The notes under the pieces are model-generated. The model searched no databases. It saw only the letters and a program-made list of their open reading frames with translations, and was not told where the DNA came from. Positions 8,265 through 17,222 of a DNA stretch of 64,000 nucleotides are shown piece by piece. Made by a program: the position numbers and the translations under genes. This DNA is from CAVVIG01 sp050249955 (lineage in GTDB: Bacteria > Acidobacteriota > Vicinamibacteria > Vicinamibacterales > CAVVIG01), in the NCBI GenBank assembly GCA_050249955.1, contig JBFWPN010000001.1:744001-808000 (forward strand). The letters run 5' to 3'. The first letter of the stretch is position 1; each line of letters begins with the position of its first letter.

Positions 8265-8343
8265 CAGGCCTCACGCGCACCACGGCTGAGGTCATGCCGT
8301 TTGCAGCACCCCCGCGCGAATATCTTCATTCCACGAGGTGCGC

Positions 8344-8760
8344 ATGGGACTCCGGGATACGTACAACGCCGCCATTCAGACCGCAAAGAGCCTGCACATG
8401 GAAGGGGCCGCGGAGGAGCGCGACGGCAAGCTCTACTTTCACGGCACTGTCAGGAATCAGGACGAAGCGAACCGGATCTGGGACGCGATCAAGACCGTGC
8501 CGACCTGGCGCACGGACATCATCGCCGACATCAGGCCGCTGCAGGCGACGAGCGCCGCGGCGCCGGCCGCGGCCAGCCAGCCGGCCCCCGAGCCGCGCAC
8601 CTACACGGTGAAGCGGGGCGACACGCTCGGCAAGATTGCCAGGGAGCTGCTCGGGGACGCGGGCGCCTACCCGCGCATCTTCGAGGCCAACCGCGATCAG
8701 CTGTCGGATCCCGATCGGATCACGCCGGGTCAGGTGCTCCGGATTCCCGACCGGGGCTGA
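8344..8760 (+). CDS. LysM-domain protein
   Basis: A 138-residue protein whose ATG at 8344 has GAGG 6 nt upstream; the GTG at 8338 would add two residues. The N-terminal ~60 residues (GLRDTYNAAIQTAKSL, then DGKLYFHGTVRNQDEANRIW) resemble the BON-like domain of the YgaU type. A Pro/Ala linker leads to a C-terminal LysM domain (RTYTVKRGDTLGKIARELLG, ending ITPGQVLRIP). There is no signal peptide, as in YgaU. LysM modules bind N-acetylglucosamine-containing glycans such as peptidoglycan. It is convergent with the GT2 gene. Confidence 0.88.
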   Translation: MGLRDTYNAAIQTAKSLHMEGAAEERDGKLYFHGTVRNQDEANRIWDAIKTVPTWRTDIIADIRPLQATSAAAPAAASQPAPEPRTYTVKRGDTLGKIARELLGDAGAYPRIFEANRDQLSDPDRITPGQVLRIPDRG

Positions 8761-8781
8761 CGCGGAGGCCTGGGCCTCGCG
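8761..8781. terminator. Hairpin between convergent genes
   Basis: CGCG-g-AGGCC, loop TG, GGCCT-CGCG forms a nine-pair stem with one bulged G, filling exactly the 21 nt between the LysM stop and the GT2 stop. It has no T-run, so it may be a bidirectional block or an mRNA 3' end stabiliser rather than a classical terminator. Confidence 0.5.
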
Positions 8782-9477
8782 TCAGGCGCGGAACCGGTGC
8801 CGGACGAGCATGTCCACGGCGTGCCAGCCGTCACGCCACCGAATCTTCTTGCCGGCCTGTCGCGACCGCGGCGAGAACGACACGGGCAGCTCGATGATGC
8901 GCACGCCGCGCTTGAGCAGGTTGACGGTGATCTCGGGCTCGATGTCGAAGCGGTCGGCGGTGAGGCGCAGGCCCCTCGCAATGTCGCCACGCATGATCTT
9001 GTAGCAGGTCTCCATGTCGGTCAGCCGCGTGCCGTACAGCACGTTGGTGAGCATGGTCAGGCCCACGTTGCCGAGCCTCGACATGAAGGGTACGTGCGCC
9101 GCGCGCTGCATGAAGCGCGAACCGTAGACGACGTCGGCCTCGTCCAGGCGGATGGGCTCGATCAGGCGCACCAACTGCTCGGGGTCCAGCTCGAGATCCG
9201 CATCCTGGATGGCGACAATCGTCCCCCTGGTACGGGCGAAGCCGGTACGGAGCGCCACGCCCTTCCCGCCGTTCCTTTCGAGGTGCACGGCGGTGATGAG
9301 CGGGCTGCGGGCGGCTGCCGCATCGAGCGCCGCGGTGGTGCCGTCGCGCGAGCCATCGTTGACGGCAATGATCTCGATGGGCAACGGAAAGGCGATGCCC
9401 AGCAGCCGATCGAGCACGGCGCCGATGGTGGCTTCTTCGTTGTAGACGGGAACGATGATGGAGAGCAGCGATGACAC
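8782..9477 (-). CDS. Family 2 glycosyltransferase, dolichol-phosphate-mannose synthase-like
   Basis: A 231-residue GT-A enzyme. It has the usual order: LSIIVPVYNEEATIGAVL at the N-terminus, EIIAVNDGSRDGT (first Asp of nucleotide binding), AIQDADLELDPEQL (DXD-like metal site) and a C-terminal acceptor region with MSRLGNVGLTMLTN and a SFSPRSRQAGKKIRW segment. The length and these motifs fit the DPM1-like group, which attaches a sugar to polyprenyl phosphate. It has no C-terminal membrane spans, unlike GtrB-type relatives. It lies 35 nt downstream of a large membrane protein gene and is probably the last gene of that leftward unit. Sugar unknown. Confidence 0.88.
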   Translation of the reverse strand: MSSLLSIIVPVYNEEATIGAVLDRLLGIAFPLPIEIIAVNDGSRDGTTAALDAAAARSPLITAVHLERNGGKGVALRTGFARTRGTIVAIQDADLELDPEQLVRLIEPIRLDEADVVYGSRFMQRAAHVPFMSRLGNVGLTMLTNVLYGTRLTDMETCYKIMRGDIARGLRLTADRFDIEPEITVNLLKRGVRIIELPVSFSPRSRQAGKKIRWRDGWHAVDMLVRHRFRA

Positions 9478-9512
9478 GCGCCTCCATGATAGCGGACGAG
9501 CTTTGGAATCCC

Positions 9513-11183
9513 TCAGCGCGCCTCGTCGCAGCTGGACGCCCCGCGCCGCCGGACCACCGCCGCCCCATCGAATGCCTCGACCACGTCGAGTTCGGTCCGC
9601 ACGTCACGGGGCAGCGCCGCCAGGTCGGCGATGGCGAAGGGCCATCCGCCGGGCGTCAGCCAGCGCACGATGGCATCCTGCGGTTCGAAGGTGCTGTTGT
9701 CGCCGGTCCGCCCGGAGATGCGGGGATTGCCGAGCACCGCGAGGTGCAGCCAGTACGCGGTCTCGTCATCGCCCACGAGGTACTCGACACAGGCCGGCGG
9801 CACGTGCGCGCGGGCCCACCGGCCCGCCTCGTAGAGCGGCAGCGACACCGCCGGTGGAAGCGGGTGTGCGAGCGCCGGGCGTTGCACGAGCGGGGCGGAG
9901 GCCGGCACGAGCACGGCTGCCACCATGGTCCACGCCAGACCCGCGCGCGCGCGTGACGGGAGCCTCCGGGCGAGCAGCTGCCACAGCTCGCCCAGCACCA
10001 GCGTGGCGCACGCGGCCATGGGCCACAGCAGCAGGTACCCCATCTTCAGTGCCATGTACGGCTGCGACGCACCCGCGCGTTGCGCGAGCACGTAGAACGC
10101 ACCGGCCTGGGCCAGCACCGCACACGCCAACGCCACGACGGGACGCCCCCGCCGGCGGACCACGGCGACGACGACGCCGACACCAGCCAGCGCGAGCAGC
10201 AGGGGACTGTAGGCCGCGACCGAGGGCCACGGCGCCGCGCCGCCGGTCCCTGCGAGCTGAAGCCATCCCAGTCGACCAATGACATACACGCCGGCGGTCA
10301 AGGCGATCGGCACGAAGGCGACCAGGAGCCCCCGCAGCCGCGACGCCAGCCGCAGATCCGTGCGAGCGGCAACCACCAGAAAGGCGGCCAGCGAGGGCGG
10401 ACCCACATACACCGGCCAGGTCAGGAACGCCGCGGCACCCGCGAGGCCGAATACGAGCAGCGTCACGTCCGACGGTTCGCCGTCCCACGCGACGACCGCC
10501 CACCACATCGCCACCACGAACAGCTCCGCCACCACCTGCGCGAGGAAGGCATATTCGGTGAACCCGCCGAGGAAGTAGCGGGGGGACGCCAGCAGCACCG
10601 CGACGCCAGCGACCGCCAGCCCGCGTGGTGCGCCGACCGGGAGCAGCCGCACGCCGATCAGGAACAGGAACCCGGCCTTGAGTGCCACCGTGACGGCCTG
10701 CACGGGATGCAGGGCGCGAAGCCCATCGGTCCCCGACCACGCACCCGCAAGCGCCGCAAGGACGTGGCTCCCGGGGGTGTACTGCGCCATCTCGCCCAGG
10801 AACCGCTCGAGCCCGGTGTCGTGCACCAGCCGCCAGTGGCTCTCGATGTAGTGGATCAGCAGCAGGTGATGTGTCAGGTCGGGGCCGGTGCTGAGCGGCA
10901 GCAGGTGCGGCCGCGACAGCCACAGCAGCCACGCACAGATGGGGATGACGACCGCCGCGAGCAGCGGCCCGTCGCCGGCCACCCCGACGGCGCGTCGGCC
11001 GAGCCCCGCCGCGGAGATGGCCGTGGCCACCACGGCGACGCCGAGCATCCCGCCCGGCATGAAGCGGCCACCGGCCAGGTCGATGGCGTAGGACGCGATC
11101 ACGAGCGTGGCCAGCGGCGCGAGCAGCGACACCGCCACGGCTTCCGCCCTCGTCAGGCGCCGGTTGTCAGTCTGGAGCAGCAC
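9513..11183 (-). CDS. Polytopic membrane protein, probably GT-C-like
   Basis: A 556-residue protein with about 12 hydrophobic segments. I take the GTG at 11183 (MLLQTDNRRLTRAEAV) because earlier codons of the open frame fall inside the DUF5916 gene that ends at 11213; 29 nt separate the two. The first large loop has LSTGPDLTHHLLLIHYIESH and FLGEMAQYTPGSH, a spacing of acidic and His residues seen in polyprenyl-sugar-dependent membrane transferases. The C-terminal part (PACVEYLVGDDETAYWLHLA) is soluble. It sits between DUF5916 and the GT2 gene on the same strand, so a role in envelope glycan transfer is reasonable but not shown. Confidence 0.68.
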   Translation of the reverse strand: MLLQTDNRRLTRAEAVAVSLLAPLATLVIASYAIDLAGGRFMPGGMLGVAVVATAISAAGLGRRAVGVAGDGPLLAAVVIPICAWLLWLSRPHLLPLSTGPDLTHHLLLIHYIESHWRLVHDTGLERFLGEMAQYTPGSHVLAALAGAWSGTDGLRALHPVQAVTVALKAGFLFLIGVRLLPVGAPRGLAVAGVAVLLASPRYFLGGFTEYAFLAQVVAELFVVAMWWAVVAWDGEPSDVTLLVFGLAGAAAFLTWPVYVGPPSLAAFLVVAARTDLRLASRLRGLLVAFVPIALTAGVYVIGRLGWLQLAGTGGAAPWPSVAAYSPLLLALAGVGVVVAVVRRRGRPVVALACAVLAQAGAFYVLAQRAGASQPYMALKMGYLLLWPMAACATLVLGELWQLLARRLPSRARAGLAWTMVAAVLVPASAPLVQRPALAHPLPPAVSLPLYEAGRWARAHVPPACVEYLVGDDETAYWLHLAVLGNPRISGRTGDNSTFEPQDAIVRWLTPGGWPFAIADLAALPRDVRTELDVVEAFDGAAVVRRRGASSCDEAR

Positions 11184-11212
11184 GCCGTGGTCGAGGATAC
11201 CGCCGGAGGGCG

Positions 11213-13489
11213 TCAGAGGCGGAACAACCGCGTGAACTTGACGATGAAGGCACGGGTGCGGAGCGCGGGGAATCCGGCGGGCACCGTGTCCCGCCCCTCG
11301 GTCAGGACCACGTACAGGTCGCTGCCAGGCTGGTATTCCCAGCGGTAGCGGATGTTCGTGCTCAGGCTGGTCGCACTGGAGTTGTACTGCGTGAGCGCGC
11401 TGAGGCTCATGCGCGGGGTGACCGTATAGGTGAAGCGGCTGCTGATGAGCGTGGAGGTGAAGTCCCCTTCCGGCATGCGGACGACATTCACCGTGACGCC
11501 GGGCTCCACCGACACCTGCGGGTTCAGCTGCACGCGGCCGCGCGACGTGCTGATGCTCGTGCGGGTGCCGTTGTAGAACTGGCCGTACTCGAACGTCAGG
11601 TTCGAGGAGACCGGGCGCTGCGGCCCGAAGTTGTAGATCAGGTGCAGTTCCTTGAAGCCGTAGCCGCCCACCGGGATCACCACGCCCGGCTCGATCTGGA
11701 ACGGGTTCACGAGCGACTCGTAGTTCTGCGCCACCTCCACCGCCGCGGCGTCTCCGTTCTGCAGTTCCGCGCGCCATGCCAGCAGCGCCTGCCGCGACTC
11801 GAGCCGGTTGTCGGGGTTCGTGATGTAGTCGAACATCCCCTCGTAGTACCACTTGCGGATCGTGCGCGACGCCGGGCGCGGGCTGTACCGCAGGTAGACC
11901 GAGTTGCGCGCGAACGCGGTGCGCCGCGTGAACCCGGCGTCCGGCCGGAAGTTGCGATCGAGCGTGAGCCGCTCGACCTGCACGCCGTAACGGTCGGCGT
12001 TGTAGTCCATCTGCGCGCGGTAACTGGCGTTGCGCCCGTCCAGCGTGGGGTTGTCGGTGGCCGCCAGGTAGGTGTTGAAGTTCAGGTTCTGGAAGAACGA
12101 GAACACGCCGTCCACGCCGAACGTGCGCCCGTGGCCGTCACCGATGGTCGAGCGCGAGCGGTCCGTGACGAGCAGCCCCACGGCACTGCGGCGCAGGATG
12201 TCGCGCTTCACGCGGACCACGCCGAAGTTGGTGGGGGCAATGCCGAGGCCTTCGACATTGGCGGTGCGGATGTCGATCAGGCCGATGCTGTAGGGGCCGG
12301 CCTTGCCCGTGAGACGGCCGCCGCCGTCGATCGGGACCTGCCGGCCGTCCTGGAGGCCGATGCGGCGGCTGAAGAACATCACGGGAACGTCCGCCTGCTG
12401 CGGATTGCCGAAGTTGCTGCCGCCGCCACCCGGGGGACGGCTCGACATGCCGCCGAACGAGAAGATGCCCTGCCCTTCGAGGAAGAACTCGCGCTTCTCC
12501 GGGAAGAGCACACTGAAGCGCGTGAGGTTCGCCTGCTGCTCGTCCTCCTCCACCTGGGCGAAGTCGGTGTTGTAGGTGAAGTCGGCGGTGACCCCCTCGG
12601 TCACCCCCACCTTCATGTCCATCCCGACGTCCGCCTTGCCGGTGTTGGTGGCGGAGACGCCGGCGGGGCTGTCCGTGGTCAGCCCGGTGATGCCGTACGG
12701 CTTGAGCTCGTAATTGCGGCGGGCCTGCGGCGTCTCGATGCCAACCAGCGTGGCGGCCGACGACAGCTTGTTGATGGCGCGCCGCCCGAGCGCCGCCGGC
12801 ATGCGGGTCAGGTACTGGTTCTCGTTCTTCCACTTCACGACCCGCTTGAGGTTCACGCCCCAGGCCTGGGTGCCTGGCGGAAAGCGGAGCGACTTGAAGG
12901 GGATCGCCATCTCCACCGTCCACCCGTCGGGCGCGCGGGCGGTGCGGCCGTTCCACACCGTGCTCCAGTCGCGGTTCATGTCCCGTTCGTCGGTGATGTA
13001 GCCATCGAACAGGCCGCCGGCCAGGGAGATCTGGAACAGGAACCCGTTGCGGCGGTCGTGGAAGGTGTCGAGTGCGATGCCGAAGCTCTCGTTGTCGTTG
13101 GTACCCTGGCCGTCGCGCCGCATCTCGGTGATGACCTCGCGCTCCGGGTGGGTGTCGTGCAGGCGCGCCGAGACGTAGATGTTGCGATCGTCGAACAGCA
13201 GCCACACCTCGGTCTCCTCGGTGGCCGGTTCACCTTCGCGCGGCTCCTGCTGCAGGAAACCGCCGATCGCCGGAACGCGGGCGTAGACCTCTTCGTTCAG
13301 CTGGCCGTCGAGGACGATCGGCTGCCGCACCCGGGTGGCGCGGACCGTCACCTCACCATCCGCCGCGCGCGTGACCACGCTGGCGGCGTCGGCGGCGGGC
13401 GGCGGGGCCGCCGGTTCGGGCGCCTGCGCCAGTGACGTTCCGGAAAAGAGGCAGAGGACTGCACACAGGACGGAAGCGGAGCGGACCAT
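11213..13489 (-). CDS. DUF5916 outer-membrane protein with CBM9-like N-domain
   Basis: A 758-residue secreted protein. The signal peptide (MVRSASVLCAVLCLFSGTSLAQA) and a Pro/Ala linker precede a family-9-like carbohydrate-binding domain at ~50-235 (RQPIVLDGQLNEEVY, VEMAIPFKSLRF). The DUF5916 region follows to the end, with TADFTYNTDFAQVEEDEQQ and FPEKREFFLEGQGIF, the signature shared by all five copies here. Strand-like repeats and a C-terminal hydrophobic residue (TRLFRL) point to an outer-membrane beta-barrel inserted by BAM. The function of the family is not established. It heads a leftward group with the membrane protein and GT2 gene, and is divergent from the lmo0937-like gene. Confidence 0.87.
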   Translation of the reverse strand: MVRSASVLCAVLCLFSGTSLAQAPEPAAPPPAADAASVVTRAADGEVTVRATRVRQPIVLDGQLNEEVYARVPAIGGFLQQEPREGEPATEETEVWLLFDDRNIYVSARLHDTHPEREVITEMRRDGQGTNDNESFGIALDTFHDRRNGFLFQISLAGGLFDGYITDERDMNRDWSTVWNGRTARAPDGWTVEMAIPFKSLRFPPGTQAWGVNLKRVVKWKNENQYLTRMPAALGRRAINKLSSAATLVGIETPQARRNYELKPYGITGLTTDSPAGVSATNTGKADVGMDMKVGVTEGVTADFTYNTDFAQVEEDEQQANLTRFSVLFPEKREFFLEGQGIFSFGGMSSRPPGGGGSNFGNPQQADVPVMFFSRRIGLQDGRQVPIDGGGRLTGKAGPYSIGLIDIRTANVEGLGIAPTNFGVVRVKRDILRRSAVGLLVTDRSRSTIGDGHGRTFGVDGVFSFFQNLNFNTYLAATDNPTLDGRNASYRAQMDYNADRYGVQVERLTLDRNFRPDAGFTRRTAFARNSVYLRYSPRPASRTIRKWYYEGMFDYITNPDNRLESRQALLAWRAELQNGDAAAVEVAQNYESLVNPFQIEPGVVIPVGGYGFKELHLIYNFGPQRPVSSNLTFEYGQFYNGTRTSISTSRGRVQLNPQVSVEPGVTVNVVRMPEGDFTSTLISSRFTYTVTPRMSLSALTQYNSSATSLSTNIRYRWEYQPGSDLYVVLTEGRDTVPAGFPALRTRAFIVKFTRLFRL

Positions 13490-13685
13490 CGGGTTCGACG
13501 TATCAGGGATGCGCCCGTCGCGGGCGACGAGGTCCCACTTTATCAGGAGGTTTCCCGGGAGGGACCGGCAGAGTCGGCCCGCACGGCGAGACGATACCTG
13601 ATCCGTATCATCCGGCGCAGCATTTGCTCAACCTCCAGCCATGAGGGCCGGCCACGTGAGCCACGGCCCATTGGAGGGAGAAGTC

Positions 13686-13838
13686 ATGCTGTTCACCTTG
13701 GCGCTGATCCTGTTCGTGGCCTGGCTGCTCGGCCTGGTCGGTGTCTACACCATCGGCTCGATCGTGCACGTCCTGCTGGTGATCGCGCTTGTGCTGTTCC
13801 TCGTGGGCATCATCGGCGGCCGTCGCACGGTGGTGTAG
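13686..13838 (+). CDS. lmo0937-family small membrane protein
   Basis: A 50-residue protein starting at the ATG at 13686, with GGAGGGA about 6 nt upstream. It is almost entirely two hydrophobic segments (LFTLALILFVAWLLGLVGVY and VHVLLVIALVLFLVGIIGG) joined by TIGSI and ending GRRTVV. The sequence closely follows the lmo0937 family of tiny two-span membrane proteins, often found beside CsbD and other stress genes. The CsbD gene is indeed next. The role is unknown; general stress is suggested by context. Confidence 0.82.
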   Translation: MLFTLALILFVAWLLGLVGVYTIGSIVHVLLVIALVLFLVGIIGGRRTVV

Positions 13839-13908
13839 GTGTTCCGACGTTAGAACCCAGAACTCAGAAGTCAGACGTTGGCCCGGAGCGAGCGGGCCGC
13901 CATGTCGT

Positions 13909-13926
13909 GCCCGGCTTCAGCCGGGC
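13909..13926. repeat. REP-like palindrome, TTCA loop
   Basis: GCCCGGC-TTCA-GCCGGGC is a perfect seven-pair hairpin located 17 nt before the CsbD start. The same design recurs at 63115-63199. The flanking text (13853-13876) holds AGAACCCAGAACTCAGAAG-type short repeats, and a second inverted repeat, GGCCCG/CGGGCC, lies just before it. Confidence 0.6.
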
Positions 13927-13942
13927 TGAACAGGAGTGACCT

Positions 13943-14146
13943 ATGAACCGCGATGAGATGGAAGGCAAGGCCGAGGCGCTGAAGGGCAAGGCGAAGCAGG
14001 CCGTCGGCGACCTCACCGACAACGAGCGCTTGAAGAACGAAGGTGTGGCGGATGAGGCCGCCGGCGACACGCAGGACGCGATCGGCCGCGGCCGGCGCAA
14101 GGCCGGCGAATTCGTCGAGGACATCGGCGAGCAGATCAAGAAGTAG
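13943..14146 (+). CDS. CsbD family protein
   Basis: A 67-residue hydrophilic protein, MNRDEMEGKAEALKGKAKQA and onward, with an AGGAG site 7 nt before the ATG. It matches the CsbD family closely in length and in motifs (GKAKQAVGDLTDNERLKNEG, then DTQDAIGR). CsbD-like proteins are small, helical and induced by general stress in several bacteria, but their molecular job is unknown. The leader carries a GC-rich hairpin that could affect mRNA stability. Confidence 0.92.
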   Translation: MNRDEMEGKAEALKGKAKQAVGDLTDNERLKNEGVADEAAGDTQDAIGRGRRKAGEFVEDIGEQIKK

Positions 14147-14155
14147 CACGAAGCC

Positions 14156-14833
14156 ATGGCGCCGGGGATGCGCCGGACGTTAGCATCTGGTGTGTCCCTG
14201 GCGCCCCGATTCCTCCTCGCCGCCGCGCTGCTTGCCGGCGCCGGCGCGCTCGCGTGGTACCTCACCCACCGCGTCGACTCGACGCCCGTCTCCGTGGCGC
14301 CACGCACGCTCGAGCGCTGGAGCCTCGTCACGAGCGACGGGACCGACCCGTGGGTCGTCGCCATGAAGCCGCCCGAGACCCTGGTCGCCTCACTCGTGGC
14401 GGCCGTCTCGCAGCGCAGCGACGCCGCGCTCGTGCCTCCGGCGCACCCGGCGCTCCCCCTCGTGCTGCGCACCGAGTTCGACGAGGGACTGCAGGGCGTT
14501 TATGGGGTCGACTCGGTGCTGCGCATTGCGCGTGAGTCCGGCGTGGAGACCGGCACGTTCACGCCCATCTGCCTGGCGCACCGCACCACCACGGGACCGG
14601 ACGGCCCGGCCGAGGTGTACTACGTCCCGTTCGAGTCCGAGGCGTTCGTGAAGGTCCGGGTCGACCTGGTGCCGGCCCAGCCCGAGCATGGCGGCATCGG
14701 CATCTACGACCCGTCCCTGCTCACGCCGGTGGTCATCGTGGCCGCCTCCACGCCCGACGTGGACCGCTTCCTGCCCCTGCCGTTCGATCCCGAGCGCGAT
14801 TGCGAGGCGCCGGTCCAGGCCGGTCAGAACTGA
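14156..14833 (+). CDS. Hypothetical protein with N-terminal membrane anchor
   Basis: I do not recognise a family. From the ATG at 14156 it has 225 residues; ATG 14168 and GTG 14192 are alternatives. The GTG has a TAGCAT box (14181-14186) 5 nt before it, so a leaderless start is possible. One hydrophobic segment (RFLLAAALLAGAGALAWYLT) is followed by a soluble domain of ~180 residues with GVYGVDSVLRIARESGVETG, EVYYVPFESEAFVKVRVDL and a final PFDPERDCEAPV. It is probably anchored in the inner membrane and faces the periplasm. Its 3' end overlaps the convergent DUF5916 gene by 10 nt. Confidence 0.65.
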   Translation: MAPGMRRTLASGVSLAPRFLLAAALLAGAGALAWYLTHRVDSTPVSVAPRTLERWSLVTSDGTDPWVVAMKPPETLVASLVAAVSQRSDAALVPPAHPALPLVLRTEFDEGLQGVYGVDSVLRIARESGVETGTFTPICLAHRTTTGPDGPAEVYYVPFESEAFVKVRVDLVPAQPEHGGIGIYDPSLLTPVVIVAASTPDVDRFLPLPFDPERDCEAPVQAGQN

Positions 14834-17118
14834 AACAGCCGGTTCACCTTCACGACGAACGCACGGTTCCGCAGGTCGGGAATGCCGCCGAGCGACGTGT
14901 CACGCTCATCGGTGTAGACCACGAAGATCTCGCTCCCTGGTCGGTACTCCCAGCGGAGGCGGAGGTTCGAGCTCATCGCGCGCGTACTCGAGTTGTACTG
15001 CACGAGGCCGCTGAAGAACATGCGCGGCGTCACGGTGAAGGTGGCGCGGTTCGAGAGCAGGCGCGTGGTGAACCGGCCCTGCTGCAGGTCGACCCAGTTC
15101 AGCGACACGCCCGGCTCGAGCGAAAACCGGGGCGACAGCTCGATGCGCGCCCCCGAGAACCCCAGCGTCGTCCGGTGGCCGTTGTAGAAGGTGCCCCACG
15201 AGGCGCTGATGTTGCCCGCGATCGTGTGCTGGTTGCCCTGGCTCCAGGACACGGTGACATCGCCGAACCCGTAGCCGCCCACCGGGAGCGTCACGGCCGG
15301 GGCAATGGCGAACGGCACCGCCAGGTACTCGTAGCTGCGGCCGACCTGCGCGTTGAAGCCGTCGCCGTTCTGGAACTGCGTGCCGTACGACACGTTCACG
15401 TCCCGGCTTTCGAGGCGTCCGCTGGTGCCGGCGATGTAGTCGTAGTTGACCGAGTAGGTGTGCTTCCGCACCCGGCGCGAGCGCCGCGGCCTCGGGCTGA
15501 ACCGGAGCGAGCCGAACTGGCGGTCGAACGCCGACCGCCGGAGGAAGCCCACCTCCGGGTTGAAATCCTGCTCCACCCGCAGCTTCTCGTACTGCAGGCC
15601 ATACCGATCGCCGTTGTAGTTCACGTTGGCGCGGTAACTGGTGTCCTTGCCGGACCGCCCGGGTGTGTCGCTCTTCGCCCAGTAAGTGTTGATCGTCCAG
15701 TTGTCGTAGAAGCCGATGGTGGCGTCGAGCCCATAGGCCTGGCTCGGGTCTGGACCGCCGACGGCATTCGACCGGCCCGTGTACAGCAGTCCCACGTTGC
15801 TGCGGCGCCCGACGTCCTGCCTGAGCCGCACGACGCCGAAGTTGGTCGATGGCGTGAGCGCCGTGTCGCCCGCGCGCACGTCGATCACGCCGACGGTGGT
15901 GCCCCCCACCTTGCCAGTCAGGCGACCGCCGGCATCGATGGGGACCTGGGCGCCGTTGTTGAGGCCGATGCGCCGGCTGAAGAACAGCAGCGGTGTCAGC
16001 GTGTTGCCGCTCCTCGTTGTCGATTCCGCCCCGCCGAAGTCGAAGATCCCCTGGCCCTCGAGGAAGAACTCGCGCTTCTCGGGGAAGAACAGCGGGAAGC
16101 GCGTGAGGTTCACCTGCTGCTCGTCCACCTCCACCTGCGCGAAGTCGGTGTTGTAGGTGAAGTCGGCGGTCAGGTTCTGCGTCAGGCCGTACTTCACGTC
16201 GAACCCGAAGTCGCCCTCACGCTGGTTGTTCACCGTCGGGCGCGCGCGCAGGTCGCTCGAGAGCCCGGCAATCGCATACGGCTTGATGTCGAGGTTCTTC
16301 GTGCCGGTCGGCGCGTCGATCCCCACGAGGGTGCCGCCCAGCGAGATCTGGAAGATCACGCTGCCCTGGGTCGGCATCATGCGCTGGATGAACGACTCCT
16401 CGTTCTTCCAGCGGACGGTGCGGCGGATGTTCACGCCCCACACCTGCGAGGCCCCGGGGCGGTAGCGGATCGCCCTGAACGGAATCGCCATCTCGGCGAT
16501 CCAGCCCTTCTCGAACCGGCCGGCCTGCCGGGCCCACACGGGGTTGTAGTCGGTGTTGCCCGGCGAGCGCTCGTTCGTGACGTAGGCGTCGTAGATGCCA
16601 CCGATCGGCGAGAGCTCGAACAGGAAGGCGTTCCGCCGGTCGTAGAACGTGTCGAAGTAGATCGCGAAGTTCTCGTTGCGGACGACGTTCATGCTGTCGC
16701 GCCGCATCTCGTTGGCCACCCACCGGTCCTCGGTGGCCGAGTCGTAGCACTTGGCCCCGACGTAGATGGCGTTGTCGTCGTAGAAGATCCAGACTTCGGT
16801 CTCTTCGGTCGCGGGTTCACCGCGGCGCGGCTCCGTCTGCAGGAAGCCGCTCATGGGTCTCGTGAGCCGGTAGGGTTCCTCGTCCAGCGAGCCGTCGATC
16901 CGGATCGGGGTGCTGATGCGGGTGGCACGCAGCGTCACGTGCCCCTGGGCGTCGCGCGCCACGGTGTCTGGCGCCACCGGTGGTGCCGGCCCGTTGATGG
17001 GCGTGCCGTTCACCACCACCGCGGGGGTGGCCGGTGTGGCCGGTGCCTGCGCGAACGCCAGGCTGGCGACAGCCAGGACACTGGCCGCAAGGACGGCGAC
17101 ACGGACCGGTCGAGTCAA
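14824..17118 (-). CDS. DUF5916 outer-membrane protein with CBM9-like N-domain
   Basis: About 764 residues if started at the TTG at 17118, which gives a textbook signal peptide (MTRPVRVAVLAASVLAVASL, then AFAQA). ATGs at 17175 and 17193 would add 19-25 residues with no export features, and a TATAAT box (17131-17126) lies between them and the TTG. The CBM9-like domain (IRIDGSLDEEPYRLT, AEMAIPFRAIRY) is followed by DUF5916 with TADFTYNTDFAQVEVDEQQ and FPEKREFFLEGQGIF. The protein ends VKVNRLFQF, with the terminal Phe expected of an outer-membrane barrel. It is convergent with the hypothetical protein and divergent from the hybrid kinase. Confidence 0.85.
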   Translation of the reverse strand: MTRPVRVAVLAASVLAVASLAFAQAPATPATPAVVVNGTPINGPAPPVAPDTVARDAQGHVTLRATRISTPIRIDGSLDEEPYRLTRPMSGFLQTEPRRGEPATEETEVWIFYDDNAIYVGAKCYDSATEDRWVANEMRRDSMNVVRNENFAIYFDTFYDRRNAFLFELSPIGGIYDAYVTNERSPGNTDYNPVWARQAGRFEKGWIAEMAIPFRAIRYRPGASQVWGVNIRRTVRWKNEESFIQRMMPTQGSVIFQISLGGTLVGIDAPTGTKNLDIKPYAIAGLSSDLRARPTVNNQREGDFGFDVKYGLTQNLTADFTYNTDFAQVEVDEQQVNLTRFPLFFPEKREFFLEGQGIFDFGGAESTTRSGNTLTPLLFFSRRIGLNNGAQVPIDAGGRLTGKVGGTTVGVIDVRAGDTALTPSTNFGVVRLRQDVGRRSNVGLLYTGRSNAVGGPDPSQAYGLDATIGFYDNWTINTYWAKSDTPGRSGKDTSYRANVNYNGDRYGLQYEKLRVEQDFNPEVGFLRRSAFDRQFGSLRFSPRPRRSRRVRKHTYSVNYDYIAGTSGRLESRDVNVSYGTQFQNGDGFNAQVGRSYEYLAVPFAIAPAVTLPVGGYGFGDVTVSWSQGNQHTIAGNISASWGTFYNGHRTTLGFSGARIELSPRFSLEPGVSLNWVDLQQGRFTTRLLSNRATFTVTPRMFFSGLVQYNSSTRAMSSNLRLRWEYRPGSEIFVVYTDERDTSLGGIPDLRNRAFVVKVNRLFQF

Positions 17119-17125
17119 GGCAGGG

Positions 17126-17131
17126 ATTATA
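17126..17131 (-). promoter_or_regulatory. -10-like TATAAT box next to a TTG start
   Basis: TATAAT read leftward ends 7 nt before the TTG at 17118, so a transcript starting at the normal distance would begin at or near the start codon. No good -35 hexamer is seen. Confidence 0.4.
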
Positions 17132-17222
17132 AGTCTGTACTCGAGGTTGCGGCCGTCCTGCTCAGGCGATAGCATCGCTCTCGGCCCATGCATTTGCCGC
17201 TCCCACGGCCGAGGTCCTGCCA

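Noticed and set aside
14800..17172. A 790-codon rightward frame opposite the second DUF5916 gene
   Set aside because: Composition (long runs of Val, Arg, Glu, His) and exact overlap with a well-supported gene mark it as a shadow.
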